Shown: one piece after another, positions 50,985 to 57,767 of the stretch
Numbering within the stretch: the first letter of the stretch is position 1
How the letters are laid out: every line of letters starts with the position of its first letter
Assembly (NCBI GenBank): GCA_003584705.1
Contig: AP018536.1
Coordinates: 310,001-374,000, forward strand
DNA: 64,000 nt
Direction of reading: 5' to 3'
Origin: Lachnospiraceae bacterium GAM79
GTDB taxonomy: Bacteria > Bacillota > Clostridia > Lachnospirales > Lachnospiraceae
Position numbers and translations under genes: made by a program
The notes under the pieces: generated by a model
Told to the model about the DNA's origin: nothing
The model's database searches: none
What the model saw: only the letters and a program-made list of their open reading frames with translations

Positions 50985-51450
50985 ATAGTTCTACCTCCTT
51001 AAAAAGTTTTTTAACTTCTTCCAGTTCTTCCTCAAGTGTAGATGCATCTGAATGGAAAATGAGATGTGCTTCATCCTTTGTCCATCCGCATAGCAGATAA
51101 TCACCAGTATGTGTTAGCTCAGAGGTATAGTAAAAATATTGCTGCTTATCTAATTGACAGCAGAAATAGACACACCGGGTAAGAGGGGAGAGGACAGGAG
51201 ATGGAGTAATAAGCTGATAGATGATAGTTGTCCCATTGTTGCAAAGTTCTTTTCTAAGGGAAAAATCGTTTTCCGTATATGGACAAATATAATCAGACTC
51301 TTCCTGATACATGGCATGGAACAAGTCAAGGTATAGATCGGAGCCATTTTTTTCAAGATCCTGACAAAATGATTTTGGGGAAAGATAGAAAAAATGGGGG
51401 TTCCATTTATGTTCTACATAGTATATATCGCGGATAGTATCTTCGTTCAT
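50866..51450 (-). CDS. Leftward ICE protein of unknown function (194 aa)
   Basis: 194 residues. NPHFFYLSPKSFCQDLEKNG, CVYFCCQLDKQQYFYYTSEL and TLEEELEEVKKLFKEVELYE form a mixed then helical protein. AGGAGGACTACTG precedes the ATG on the minus strand. The last ~40 residues (CKRKSSLPSRRKNASRRTYL) are basic, low in complexity and overlap the following gene in another frame, which suggests a lost stop codon or frameshift extended the protein. It lies 11 bases after the ImmA-like gene. Confidence 0.6.
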   Translation of the reverse strand: MNEDTIRDIYYVEHKWNPHFFYLSPKSFCQDLEKNGSDLYLDLFHAMYQEESDYICPYTENDFSLRKELCNNGTTIIYQLITPSPVLSPLTRCVYFCCQLDKQQYFYYTSELTHTGDYLLCGWTKDEAHLIFHSDASTLEEELEEVKKLFKEVELYERCSDRLQGLCKRKSSLPSRRKNASRRTYLGRRNALYN

Positions 51451-51461
51451 CAGTAGTCCTC

Positions 51462-51983
51462 CTATTCAATTGTTTTCAGAAAATTCCCATGTGATACGAT
51501 GGGAGACTCCAGTTTATAACCTTTACGTTTCATGACACGAAATTTAAAGTCCAGTAATTCTGCTGGTACATAAAGAGCTTTGGCCGCCTGAAAGAAAAAC
51601 TGGTCTTCGTTTAATGCATTTAATACGCAGTCATCGGATAACAGCAGTTCGGCAGCAAAGAGATTTGCTTCATATTCCTGCCGATCTGTATCGTCAAATA
51701 GTGTAAATTCATGAAACGCAGCTGTTATGTTTGTATGAAGCACGGAGTGAGCAATTTCATGAGCCAGTATGACCCGTTGAATCACTTCCGGTAAATCGCT
51801 GTTGATTGTGATATGTTTGATTCTGCGGTGCTGAACATAAAATCCTTTGCAGCACCCTTTATATCTTCCCATCGGTTTTAATACCACGATAATTTTCATT
51901 GCCTGTGCCAGACGGAATGGATCCGATTCACCATATTTTTTCTGGATCCGTCTGACTTCTTCAGATATGGATTGAATAGCCAA
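51462..51983 (-). CDS. immA: ImmA/IrrE-family metallopeptidase
   Basis: 173 residues. RVILAHEIAHSVLHT places HEIAH at residues 75-79, the zinc-binding motif of ImmA/IrrE peptidases, with EYEANLFAAELLLSDD as the downstream Glu-containing helix. In ICEBs1 and related elements ImmA cleaves the ImmR repressor after a DNA damage or cell signal and releases the element for excision. It directly follows the XRE repressor gene in the leftward operon, the classic pair. The carboxy terminus (residues 120-173) would receive the signal. Confidence 0.9.
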   Translation of the reverse strand: MAIQSISEEVRRIQKKYGESDPFRLAQAMKIIVVLKPMGRYKGCCKGFYVQHRRIKHITINSDLPEVIQRVILAHEIAHSVLHTNITAAFHEFTLFDDTDRQEYEANLFAAELLLSDDCVLNALNEDQFFFQAAKALYVPAELLDFKFRVMKRKGYKLESPIVSHGNFLKTIE

Positions 51984-52021
51984 AACAGCTCCCTCCTTTC
52001 GGACTATATTACGGGAGAAGA

Positions 52022-52459
52022 TTATTGTGGATTTTTCTTTTTGCTAAAGGTTTTTCTGGCTGCTTTTTTACAGTCATAGTATGCTTCGGCAACTGCCTGA
52101 AAATAAGCATCTTTTGCTTCTTCGCTTAGAGTGCCTCCTGCAAAAAGAGCTGTGTTCTCAGCCAGCATTTTCTGTAGATCCAACGCCTCCCTGGTTCCGC
52201 TATTTTTTCTCATATCTTCTACATATTCCATGCGGTCTAAGCCGTAAGATGGATCCTCTATGTTATCGTTCTGCAGATACTCGGTTGATACCTCCAGTGC
52301 CTTTGCCAGTTTATAAAGCTGTGCCTGGTATGGTTTTCTTTCGCCTAATTCATAAGAAGTAATTGTCCGGATACCCATTCCGGCTTTTTCTGCTAATTGT
52401 TTCTGACTTAATCCAAGATTTCCGCGTTGTTCTTTAACTTTAGCACCAAAAGATTTCAT
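52022..52459 (-). CDS. XRE-family repressor (ImmR-like)
   Basis: 145 residues. VKEQRGNLGLSQKQLAEKAG and IRTITSYELGERKPYQAQLY form a helix-turn-helix in residues ~8-45, followed by LAKALEVSTEYLQND. The second half is helical (LSEEAKDAYFQAVAEAYYDC) and probably dimerises or meets ImmA. It most likely binds the operator at 52527-52548 to hold down the rightward promoter and to regulate its own leftward promoter at 52579-52607. First gene of the leftward operon. Confidence 0.9.
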   Translation of the reverse strand: MKSFGAKVKEQRGNLGLSQKQLAEKAGMGIRTITSYELGERKPYQAQLYKLAKALEVSTEYLQNDNIEDPSYGLDRMEYVEDMRKNSGTREALDLQKMLAENTALFAGGTLSEEAKDAYFQAVAEAYYDCKKAARKTFSKKKNPQ

Positions 52460-52507
52460 GTCAGACCTCCATTCGTTTTAGTGTGCGTAAACTTGCTAAC
52501 TGTGCTA

Positions 52508-52536
52508 TTGACAAGTGTGCATGTAGTTGCTAATAT
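52508..52536 (+). promoter_or_regulatory. Rightward promoter of the polymerase operon
   Basis: TTGACA (52508-52513), 17 bases, TAATAT (52531-52536). The transcript would begin near 52543 and reach the polymerase start codon at 52658. The -10 box lies inside the operator palindrome, so repressor binding would block it directly. Confidence 0.8.
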
Positions 52537-52548
52537 TTGGATTAGCAA
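52527..52548 (+). promoter_or_regulatory. Operator palindrome, probable repressor site
   Basis: TTGCTAAT (52527-52534) and ATTAGCAA (52541-52548) form a perfect eight-base inverted repeat with six bases between. Half-site copies (TTGCTAA-like) recur at 52493 (CTTGCTAACTG), and 52617-52630 (TGCTAATACTTGCTAG), and AAGTGTGC occurs three times, giving an extended regulatory region. Best candidate target of the XRE protein. Confidence 0.78.
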
Positions 52549-52578
52549 GAGTTGGCAAGTGTCAGTGACTATATGCAC

Positions 52579-52607
52579 ATTATAATGGTAAGTGTGCAAG
52601 CTGTCAA
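52579..52607 (-). promoter_or_regulatory. Leftward promoter of the repressor operon
   Basis: On the minus strand TTGACA (plus-strand TGTCAA at 52602-52607), 17 bases, TATAAT (plus-strand ATTATA at 52579-52584): a consensus promoter. Transcription would start near 52572 and run left to the repressor ATG at 52459, leaving a ~110-base leader. It faces the rightward promoter, so the two transcripts overlap at their 5' ends. Confidence 0.8.
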
Positions 52608-52657
52608 GAATAAGTGTGCTAATACTTGCTAGAAAAAATTGGAAGAGGGTACAGAAT

Positions 52658-53896
52658 ATGAATCGGACAATCCTTCATAGTGATATGAACTGTTTTTATG
52701 CTTCTGTAGAAATGATGCTGAACCCAGAGCTACAGGGAAAAGCAGTAGCAGTGTGCGGGTCCACAGAAAACCGTCATGGAATTGTTCTTGCAAAATCAGA
52801 GAAAGCGAAACAAGCAGGAATAAAAACAGGAATGGTTAACTGGGAGGCAAAACGACTTTGTCCGGATTTGATTTTGGTTCCACCCCAGTATGAACAGTAT
52901 TTAAAATATTCCAATATGGCAAGAGAGATTTATCAGGAATATACAGACCTGGTAGAGCCTTACGGAATGGACGAGTGCTTTCTGGATGTGACAGCAAGTC
53001 AGGTTCTTTATGGTTCTGGAAAAGAAATTGCAGACCAGATTCGCTGCAGGATGAAGAATGAACTGGGATTGACTGTTAGTATAGGAATTTCATTCAATAA
53101 AATATTTGCAAAACTGGGAAGTGATATGAAGAAGCCGGATGCCATAACTAGCATTGAAGAATCAGAATGGAAACAAAAGGTTTGGCCGCTTCGGGTATCG
53201 GAATTATTATTCTGTGGCCGATCAACTACAAAGAAGCTGGAGCAAGTTGGAATTTATACGATAGGAGATTTGGCAGAAATGGATCATGATTATGTGAACC
53301 AGCTTCTTGGTAAAAATGGGCTGATGCTGTGGTCATATGCAAATGGTCTGGATGATAGTCCGGTAATGGAGAAGGACTTTGTGTCTCCGACGAAAAGTGT
53401 GGGGCATGGAATTACTTGTACAGCAGATCTTAAAACAGAAGAGGAGGTCTGGAAGGTTATTCTGGAATTATGCCAGGACATAGGACATCGATTAAGGATT
53501 CATGGATTGAAAGCACAGGGGGTTCAGATAGCGATTCGCAGTCAGGAACTATTTACAAGGCAGTATCAAGGTCAACTTTCCCTTCCGACGATAGTGCCTT
53601 TGGAAATTGCTAAACTGGCGAGGGAACTATTTCAGAGAAATTATGATTGGAAGGAACCTGTGCGTTCGGTAACTGTTCGTGCAATCAACTTGGTATCAGC
53701 AAAAGAACCGGAGCAAATCTGTTTGTTTTCGGATCCAATCCGGCTTGAGAAAGAAGAAAAATTATTTTTGGCGATTGAGGAAATTCGGCGGCGATTTGGA
53801 AAAAGGGCTATCTATCCAGCGGCCTTGATGAAGGATCTGAAGATGCCGGAATACCGAGATCATGGTTTGATTATGCCGGGAGTTATGAACCGGTAA
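52658..53896 (+). CDS. Y-family DNA polymerase (UmuC/DinB type)
   Basis: 412 residues. RTILHSDMNCFYASVEMMLN holds the first metal-binding Asp; YGMDECFLDVTASQ near 105 holds the second acidic pair; ELGLTVSIGISFNKIFAKLG follows, then the little-finger region. It copies across DNA lesions. The frame extends upstream to 52592, but ATG 52658 begins the domain and follows GAAGAGGGTACAGAAT. Being under the ImmR-like control region, it would be induced when the element is released, as in several ICEs and phages. The end (YRDHGLIMPGVMNR) is typical of UmuC-like mobile versions. Confidence 0.93.
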   Translation: MNRTILHSDMNCFYASVEMMLNPELQGKAVAVCGSTENRHGIVLAKSEKAKQAGIKTGMVNWEAKRLCPDLILVPPQYEQYLKYSNMAREIYQEYTDLVEPYGMDECFLDVTASQVLYGSGKEIADQIRCRMKNELGLTVSIGISFNKIFAKLGSDMKKPDAITSIEESEWKQKVWPLRVSELLFCGRSTTKKLEQVGIYTIGDLAEMDHDYVNQLLGKNGLMLWSYANGLDDSPVMEKDFVSPTKSVGHGITCTADLKTEEEVWKVILELCQDIGHRLRIHGLKAQGVQIAIRSQELFTRQYQGQLSLPTIVPLEIAKLARELFQRNYDWKEPVRSVTVRAINLVSAKEPEQICLFSDPIRLEKEEKLFLAIEEIRRRFGKRAIYPAALMKDLKMPEYRDHGLIMPGVMNR

Positions 53897-53910
53897 GATA
53901 GGAGGGGCTT

Positions 53911-54453
53911 ATGGGACGGAAAAACTCATTGGCAAAAAACAGTATTCAGATGCTGTGTGTGATGCAGCATCTGGATGAACAAAATTTATATGAAAGGTCA
54001 AAATTGTTATTATCTATTTATCGAAATGTATGCTGGACGGCCTGTGACCGTGCTGCAATGCTTCGTGAAGAAGCAGAATATTGTTATGGCAGAGAACTGG
54101 AGGCGGGGCTTCTATATCTGAATGATTTTGCTCCTACTGTAGAGAGGGAAAAGTTTGAAGAAACAGTAAAAAGCCTGTTCCAGACCAAGTGGCTTGTGGA
54201 ACTGGTAGACTCGGCCATGGTTAAAATGCGTGATTTTCCATATTCACCACAGCTTTATTTTGACATTGTGTTTAAGTGTTATTTAAGCCGGTTCCGATAT
54301 ACAGAGACTGAATTACTGGAAACGCTTCGGATGGAAAGAAGCACATATTATGATAGAAAAAAGGAAGCAATTAAAATATTCGGTCTATCCCTTTGGGGGA
54401 GTGCTCTTCCTCAAATCAAACAGGCTTTGGAAGAACCGTTACTTTATGAATAG
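53911..54453 (+). CDS. ICE regulator-like protein with C-terminal helix-turn-helix (180 aa)
   Basis: 180 residues, all helical. LLETLRMERSTYYDRKKEAI near residue 134 resembles the DNA-binding end of ArpU-type phage regulators and sigma-like factors. The preceding region (FDIVFKCYLSRFRYTETELL) supports an ArpU-like fold. It follows the polymerase by 14 bases and precedes the LexA-like protein by 15, so the three form one operon. Function inferred from this similarity only. Confidence 0.62.
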   Translation: MGRKNSLAKNSIQMLCVMQHLDEQNLYERSKLLLSIYRNVCWTACDRAAMLREEAEYCYGRELEAGLLYLNDFAPTVEREKFEETVKSLFQTKWLVELVDSAMVKMRDFPYSPQLYFDIVFKCYLSRFRYTETELLETLRMERSTYYDRKKEAIKIFGLSLWGSALPQIKQALEEPLLYE

Positions 54454-54468
54454 AGGAGAGGTGGTTTT

Positions 54469-54672
54469 ATGAGCAACAAAAAGAAAATGGAAGTTTTGTA
54501 TTTTGTTGAGCAATACATAAAAAGGTATGGATATCCGCCTACTGTGCGGGATATCGGAAAAGGTTTAGGGTATCGTTCCCCATCAACTGTGCATGGTTAT
54601 CTTCGGCAATTGAAGGAAGAACATCTGATTGAAAGTGACGGAAGCAAACCGAGAACGCTTCATATCAATTAA
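54469..54672 (+). CDS. LexA-like DNA-binding domain without protease
   Basis: 67 residues. EVLYFVEQYIKRYGYPPTVR, DIGKGLGYRSPSTVHGYLRQ and LKEEHLIESDGSKPRTLHIN match the winged-helix amino-terminal domain of LexA. The self-cleaving Ser-Lys half is absent, and the reading frame ends cleanly, so it is not a truncation by the window. Without autocleavage it cannot respond to RecA as LexA does; it may compete at LexA-type or element-specific sites. GTCCGAC repeats start three bases after its stop, a possible target. Preceded by GAGGAGAGGTGGTTTT. Confidence 0.85.
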   Translation: MSNKKKMEVLYFVEQYIKRYGYPPTVRDIGKGLGYRSPSTVHGYLRQLKEEHLIESDGSKPRTLHIN

Positions 54673-54675
54673 ATA

Positions 54676-54716
54676 GTCCGACTAAAGTCCGACAATAGTC
54701 CTACTGAAAGTCCGAC
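54676..54716 (+). repeat. Four phased GTCCGAC direct repeats
   Basis: GTCCGAC at 54676, 54687, 54710 and GTCCTAC at 54698, spaced 11, 11 and 12 bases, with A/T-rich spacers. One helical turn apart, they would present one face of DNA to a protein. A related GTCCGCC occurs at 54936. No gene here; likely regulator-binding or replication-type iterons. Confidence 0.75.
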
Positions 54717-54732
54717 TTCTCTCATGTTATAG

Positions 54733-54760
54733 TCAGTACACTGGATGGTCAGTGTGCTGA
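54733..54760 (+). repeat. Inverted repeat upstream of the sigma-like gene
   Basis: TCAGTACACTG (54733-54743) and CAGTGTGCTGA (54750-54760) pair over a six-base loop with one mismatch. It may be a hairpin in the leader or an operator. Confidence 0.65.
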
Positions 54761-54766
54761 GCGAGA

Positions 54767-54800
54767 AGATCTCATACAGAAATGTATGGGGTCTTTTTTT
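54767..54800 (+). terminator. Rho-independent terminator
   Basis: AGATCTCATACA (54767-54778) pairs with TGTATGGGGTCT (54783-54794) using G-U pairs over a GAAA loop, then a run of T. It would end the polymerase operon. Confidence 0.75.
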
Positions 54801-54840
54801 ATAGTGTTTTGTGCGCTGCATCCAATTTCAAGTTTGTTAA

Positions 54841-54876
54841 AAGCCAGCGGGATCCTCCCGTTGGCTTCTTTTTTTC
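54841..54876 (+). terminator. Second rho-independent terminator
   Basis: AAGCCAGCGGGA (54841-54852) pairs with TCCCGTTGGCTT (54856-54867) over three bases, followed by CTTTTTTTCT. Two terminators in a row before the sigma-like gene suggest either tight insulation or an attenuator leader. Confidence 0.8.
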
Positions 54877-54991
54877 TAAGGAGCAGCGTATGGAGAAAAG
54901 CTCTTGCTTGAGGATTGCCAGAAACCTATGTCGTAGTCCGCCACTTGTCCTTCGTTTTCACCACCCAACGAAAACTAAGGAGGACAGGAAC

Positions 54992-55435
54992 ATGGCAAAA
55001 CCGTATAAGATACCGGATTTTAGAAAAATGTATCCGGAAGCCAGCGAGGAAGTAATCGCTGTATTGAGAACAAGTGAAAGAAAAATGCAGTATCAGGAAT
55101 ATGACTTAAAAAGAGCAAGAAATATCGTAGATCCTAAAACAGGAGAGAAAATGACCATTCCTAGCAGAGAGGATTCCTATGAACGCCTGCAGGAAATGGC
55201 TGTGCAATTTCCAGAAGAAAACAGAAGTGTTGAGGATCAGATTCTGAAAAAAATAGAGTGTGAACAGTTACATAAATTCCTTTTAGAACTCTCGAAAGAA
55301 GAACAGTGGTTGATTCAGGAACTCTATTTTGAGGAACGGACGGAACGGGAGGTAGCTTCGGTACTTGGATTGTCACAGAAGGCGATAAACAAACGGAGAC
55401 AGAAGATTTTAGAGAAACTGAGAAAATTATTTTAA
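54992..55435 (+). CDS. Sigma-70-like helix-turn-helix regulator
   Basis: 147 residues. LELSKEEQWLIQELYFEERT then EREVASVLGLSQKAINKRRQ near residue 100-130 is a region-4-like helix-turn-helix as in sigma factors; the first half is charged with no region 2. So it is probably an activator or partial sigma protein of the element. The frame is open upstream to 54782 and includes ATG 54890 after AAGGAGCAGCGT (encoding MEKSSCLRIARNLCRS), but ATG 54992 with AAGGAGGACAGGAAC is preferred. It is isolated between terminators and the gene-free region that follows. Confidence 0.78.
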   Translation: MAKPYKIPDFRKMYPEASEEVIAVLRTSERKMQYQEYDLKRARNIVDPKTGEKMTIPSREDSYERLQEMAVQFPEENRSVEDQILKKIECEQLHKFLLELSKEEQWLIQELYFEERTEREVASVLGLSQKAINKRRQKILEKLRKLF

Positions 55436-55439
55436 TTAT

Positions 55440-56050
55440 TTTTCTGTTTTTGGTTCTCAAACTTCTCTGCCAGCGTGGAAAGAAGTGAAGGGGACTGATT
55501 TCTCTTTCTGTTCTTTGGCAAAAACTGTGTGAAACAGTCATATCCGGCAATACAGATACCTTAGTTGTTCAGCCCAAAAGGAAAAGCACAAAGGAAAATC
55601 CGCCACGACCACCTGCAGATAGTCAGAGTGTCTGTCAATAAGATGACATCAAAGGTGCAGAGCGAAAAAAATTTGTCCTTAAAGCAGTTTTGGCAGACTG
55701 CCTGCAATGACCTGAACAGCCTATAATGATACTTCCGTCCAGTCACAGCCCCGCAAAACGGGAACACGCAATGAGGGCGGCTCGGAGAGACCCTCGGAGG
55801 GGAACAATCCCATGACAGCCTTAAGCCATGGCTGGTCAGTGTTGCCGCCCAAAGATATCGGTTGTAACAGGAATATCAGTATTTCCGATATCTGGTTCCG
55901 GGAAGTTGTGTCGAATAGGAACTTTTGAAAATGAAGAACAAGTGATTTTTAACAAAAACTATGGCGACAGCTTTATATTTATCCAGCGGAAAAGGAAAGA
56001 TAGATCAGCTGGATAAGGCTGCCGCTATCCTTGTGTTCTAAATCACAAAA
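55440..56050 (+). ncRNA. Candidate large structured noncoding RNA
   Basis: About 610 bases without a credible gene but dense in stems: ACTGT/ACAGT (55524-55538), GGCA/TGCC, CCCG/CGGG (55750-55762), a long-range GGGCGGC/GCCGCCC pair (about 55775 and 55843) enclosing GGGGAACAATCCC and TGACAGCC/GGCTGGTCA, AGATATCGG/CCGATATCT (55853-55861 and 55885-55893), TATCCAGC/GCTGGATA (55980-55987 and 56008-56015), and GGATA/TATCC ending near 56030. TTGGCA and TCATAT, 17 bases apart, give a possible promoter near 55516-55544. Length, structure and location in a mobile element recall the ROOL and GOLLD classes, but I cannot confirm identity or exact ends. Confidence 0.5.
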
Positions 56051-56070
56051 TGATAAGGAGGAAGATGTAT

Positions 56071-56325
56071 ATGCGTGTCAAAGAATTTATGGAATTATAT
56101 TCTGACAGCAATTTTCATTTTATGACATCGAAAGGATATTTATTTCTGAATTCTGACCAGGTAAAATCCATACTTTTGGAAGGGCAGAAAGAAGCAGCCA
56201 AGAAGGAGCTGGGAAAGGGAATCCGAGCTGATGAACTTTTGGCAGGCGAGGTCATCAGCGTAAGCTGGAAAAAGGGCATTTGCCATATGACAGCAGAATT
56301 ACATAGAGATAGAGACTTTTCATAA
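56071..56325 (+). CDS. Small ICE protein before MazF (84 aa)
   Basis: 84 residues. MRVKEFMELYSDSNFHFMTS and DQVKSILLEGQKEAAKKELG, then LLAGEVISVSWKKGICHMTA. ATG 56071 lies nine bases after AAGGAGG. It ends ~46 bases before the MazF gene, so it could be its partner antitoxin, yet it lacks a recognisable antitoxin DNA-binding fold. It may equally be an independent element protein of unknown role. Confidence 0.6.
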   Translation: MRVKEFMELYSDSNFHFMTSKGYLFLNSDQVKSILLEGQKEAAKKELGKGIRADELLAGEVISVSWKKGICHMTAELHRDRDFS

Positions 56326-56371
56326 AGAGTAGGAACATTCGTAGTCCAGAGTAGATGGAAGGAGGGGAAGT

Positions 56372-56731
56372 GTTACGATAAAAAAAGGAGATATATATTA
56401 TGCAGACCTGATGCCGGTAATAGGCTCTGAACAGGGGGGAATCCGGCCGGTTTTGATTATTCAGAATGATGTTGGTAATTGTTACAGTCCAACCGTCATT
56501 GTGGCAGCAATTACAAGTCGGCCTAATAAGCACTGGATACCTACACATATCGAATTGGGAAATCATGTAAGAGGACTCCATAATGATTCTGTTATTTTAT
56601 TGGAGCAGGTAAGGACGATTGACCGGATAAGATTAAGAGGGTATGTAGGAAGTCTGAGTGAAGCCATGATGCGTAAAGTAGATGAGGCAATTCTCGTGAG
56701 TTTTGGTGTAACAGTACAGAGAAGAACATAA
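56372..56731 (+). CDS. MazF/PemK-type endoribonuclease toxin
   Basis: About 119 residues. [59 protein letters not shown] and [20 protein letters not shown] are the complete MazF fold; the QGG-x-RPVLI segment and the R-x-I-D-x-x-R strand carry its active site. It cuts mRNA at short sites. The first ATG is 56411 but would remove the first strand ([10 protein letters not shown]). The frame is open upstream, and GTT 56372 lies six bases after GGAGG, with ATA 56378 next; start codon unclear, probably non-canonical or a mutated GTG. Confidence 0.85.
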   Translation, partial: VTIKKGDIYYADLMPVIGSEQGGIRPVLIIQNDVGNCYSPTVIVAAITSRPNKHWIPTHIELGNHVRGLHNDSVILLEQVRTIDRIRLRGYVGSLSEAMMRKVDEAILVSFGVTVQRRT

Positions 56732-56762
56732 AGGGTGTTTGGAAAAGGAGCAGGAGGCAGGA

Positions 56763-57110
56763 ATGGGTCAGGGAAAACGTGCGTGGATCTATTGTGCGAT
56801 TGATGCACCGGAAGATAGAAATGGTGCATTAAAAAGTCAGTTTAAACAGCTGATTGATTATGGAGAGCAGATGGGATTTGAACTGGTTGGAAGTTCCAGT
56901 GATGTGGGGACAACTCCGCTTTGGAATCGAAATGGATTTCGTCATTTTATAGAAGCGGTTCAGAAAGAACAGATAGATGTTCTTTTGATTGTAAACCGTG
57001 GCAGGCTGTCCAGATCATCCATGCAGCTCGCAAGATTTCAGATCCTTCAGGAAAACTATGATGTCGATGCATATTCGCCATTGGAAGGGAAAATTGAGTT
57101 TGGCAGTTGA
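56763..57110 (+). CDS. Degenerate serine-recombinase catalytic domain
   Basis: 115 residues. The fold of a resolvase amino-terminal domain is visible: RAWIYCAIDAPEDRNGALKS, FKQLIDYGEQMGFELVGSSS and DVLLIVNRGRLSRSSMQLAR (R-x-x-R/S-R-S region). The catalytic Ser of Y-x-R-V-S is replaced by IDAPE, and the protein ends before any DNA-binding part. So it cannot recombine DNA; it may act as a regulator or an inhibitor of a real recombinase. Start ATG 56763 follows CAGGAGGCAGGA; TTG 56739 is an alternative. Confidence 0.7.
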   Translation: MGQGKRAWIYCAIDAPEDRNGALKSQFKQLIDYGEQMGFELVGSSSDVGTTPLWNRNGFRHFIEAVQKEQIDVLLIVNRGRLSRSSMQLARFQILQENYDVDAYSPLEGKIEFGS

Positions 57111-57131
57111 AAAAATAGGAGAGAAGATTTT

Positions 57132-57527
57132 ATGAGAGCAGAAGAAAAGAATATGGTAGAACGGATCATGGACACAGAAACGATGGGATATGCCTATGAG
57201 TATCCATATGGTGGGGGAGCCAGAAAAGAATATATGTTGGCACTGACCCCGGAGAACTTGGCAAATTTTATCGGTGCGAGAGGATATGATGCTAAAAAAA
57301 TAGTGATTACCGATGTGTTGGATCGCCTGATTGTGAATACCTGTATGGGGATGCTGGATGTTTGTCCGGACCAGAAATTATGTGGGAGAATTATTGAGTA
57401 TTTGGCGCCGATCCAGCTGGGAGAGAAGGAGGCTGGAGAGATTTTGGCGGTGGAACGCAATGTGGCAGATGAATATTTTGCTATGGAAGATGAAGCGGTT
57501 ACGATGGCAGAATGTCAGATGTTATAG
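57132..57527 (+). CDS. Conserved ICE protein of unknown function (131 aa)
   Basis: 131 residues. KNMVERIMDTETMGYAYEYP, YMLALTPENLANFIGARGYD and VLDRLIVNTCMGMLDVCPDQ give a helical, mildly acidic protein. It lies 21 bases after the resolvase-like gene and starts with ATAGGAGAGAAGATTTT. No family recognised; its neighbours suggest element control. Confidence 0.58.
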   Translation: MRAEEKNMVERIMDTETMGYAYEYPYGGGARKEYMLALTPENLANFIGARGYDAKKIVITDVLDRLIVNTCMGMLDVCPDQKLCGRIIEYLAPIQLGEKEAGEILAVERNVADEYFAMEDEAVTMAECQML

Positions 57528-57552
57528 AGATTGTTGAGGAGGTAGAACGATC

Positions 57553-57651
57553 ATGATTGGGATATTGATTGTTGCGGCAGTTGGAATTATTGGATTTTTG
57601 TTAACTGCAGGTATTGCATTTGGAATAGCAGGGAGTTATCAAATCGATTGA
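57553..57651 (+). CDS. 32-residue membrane peptide
   Basis: MIGILIVAAVGIIGFLLTAG followed by IAFGIAGSYQID: one hydrophobic helix with short polar end. GAGGAGGTAGAACGATC precedes the ATG, a strong site, so it is probably translated despite its size. Its role is unknown; size and composition recall small membrane toxins or channel helpers. No antisense RNA signal was recognised. Confidence 0.6.
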   Translation: MIGILIVAAVGIIGFLLTAGIAFGIAGSYQID

Positions 57652-57767
57652 CGTTGTTTATTGATAATGCTTCGTTTGAAAAGGAAAGATTGTTACATTG
57701 TGTGATAGCTATGAGAAGAGTAACACGGTATACTGTGTATAGCGTTAGAGGAAAGGAGTAAAGTAAT

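Noticed and set aside
54676..54716. Short CRISPR-like array
   Set aside because: Repeats are seven bases with four-base spacers, far too short for CRISPR; no cas genes are present.
55561..55767. 68-codon minus-strand frame in the structured region
   Set aside because: Cys/Phe-rich product with no family features and no ribosome binding site, crossing several RNA stems.
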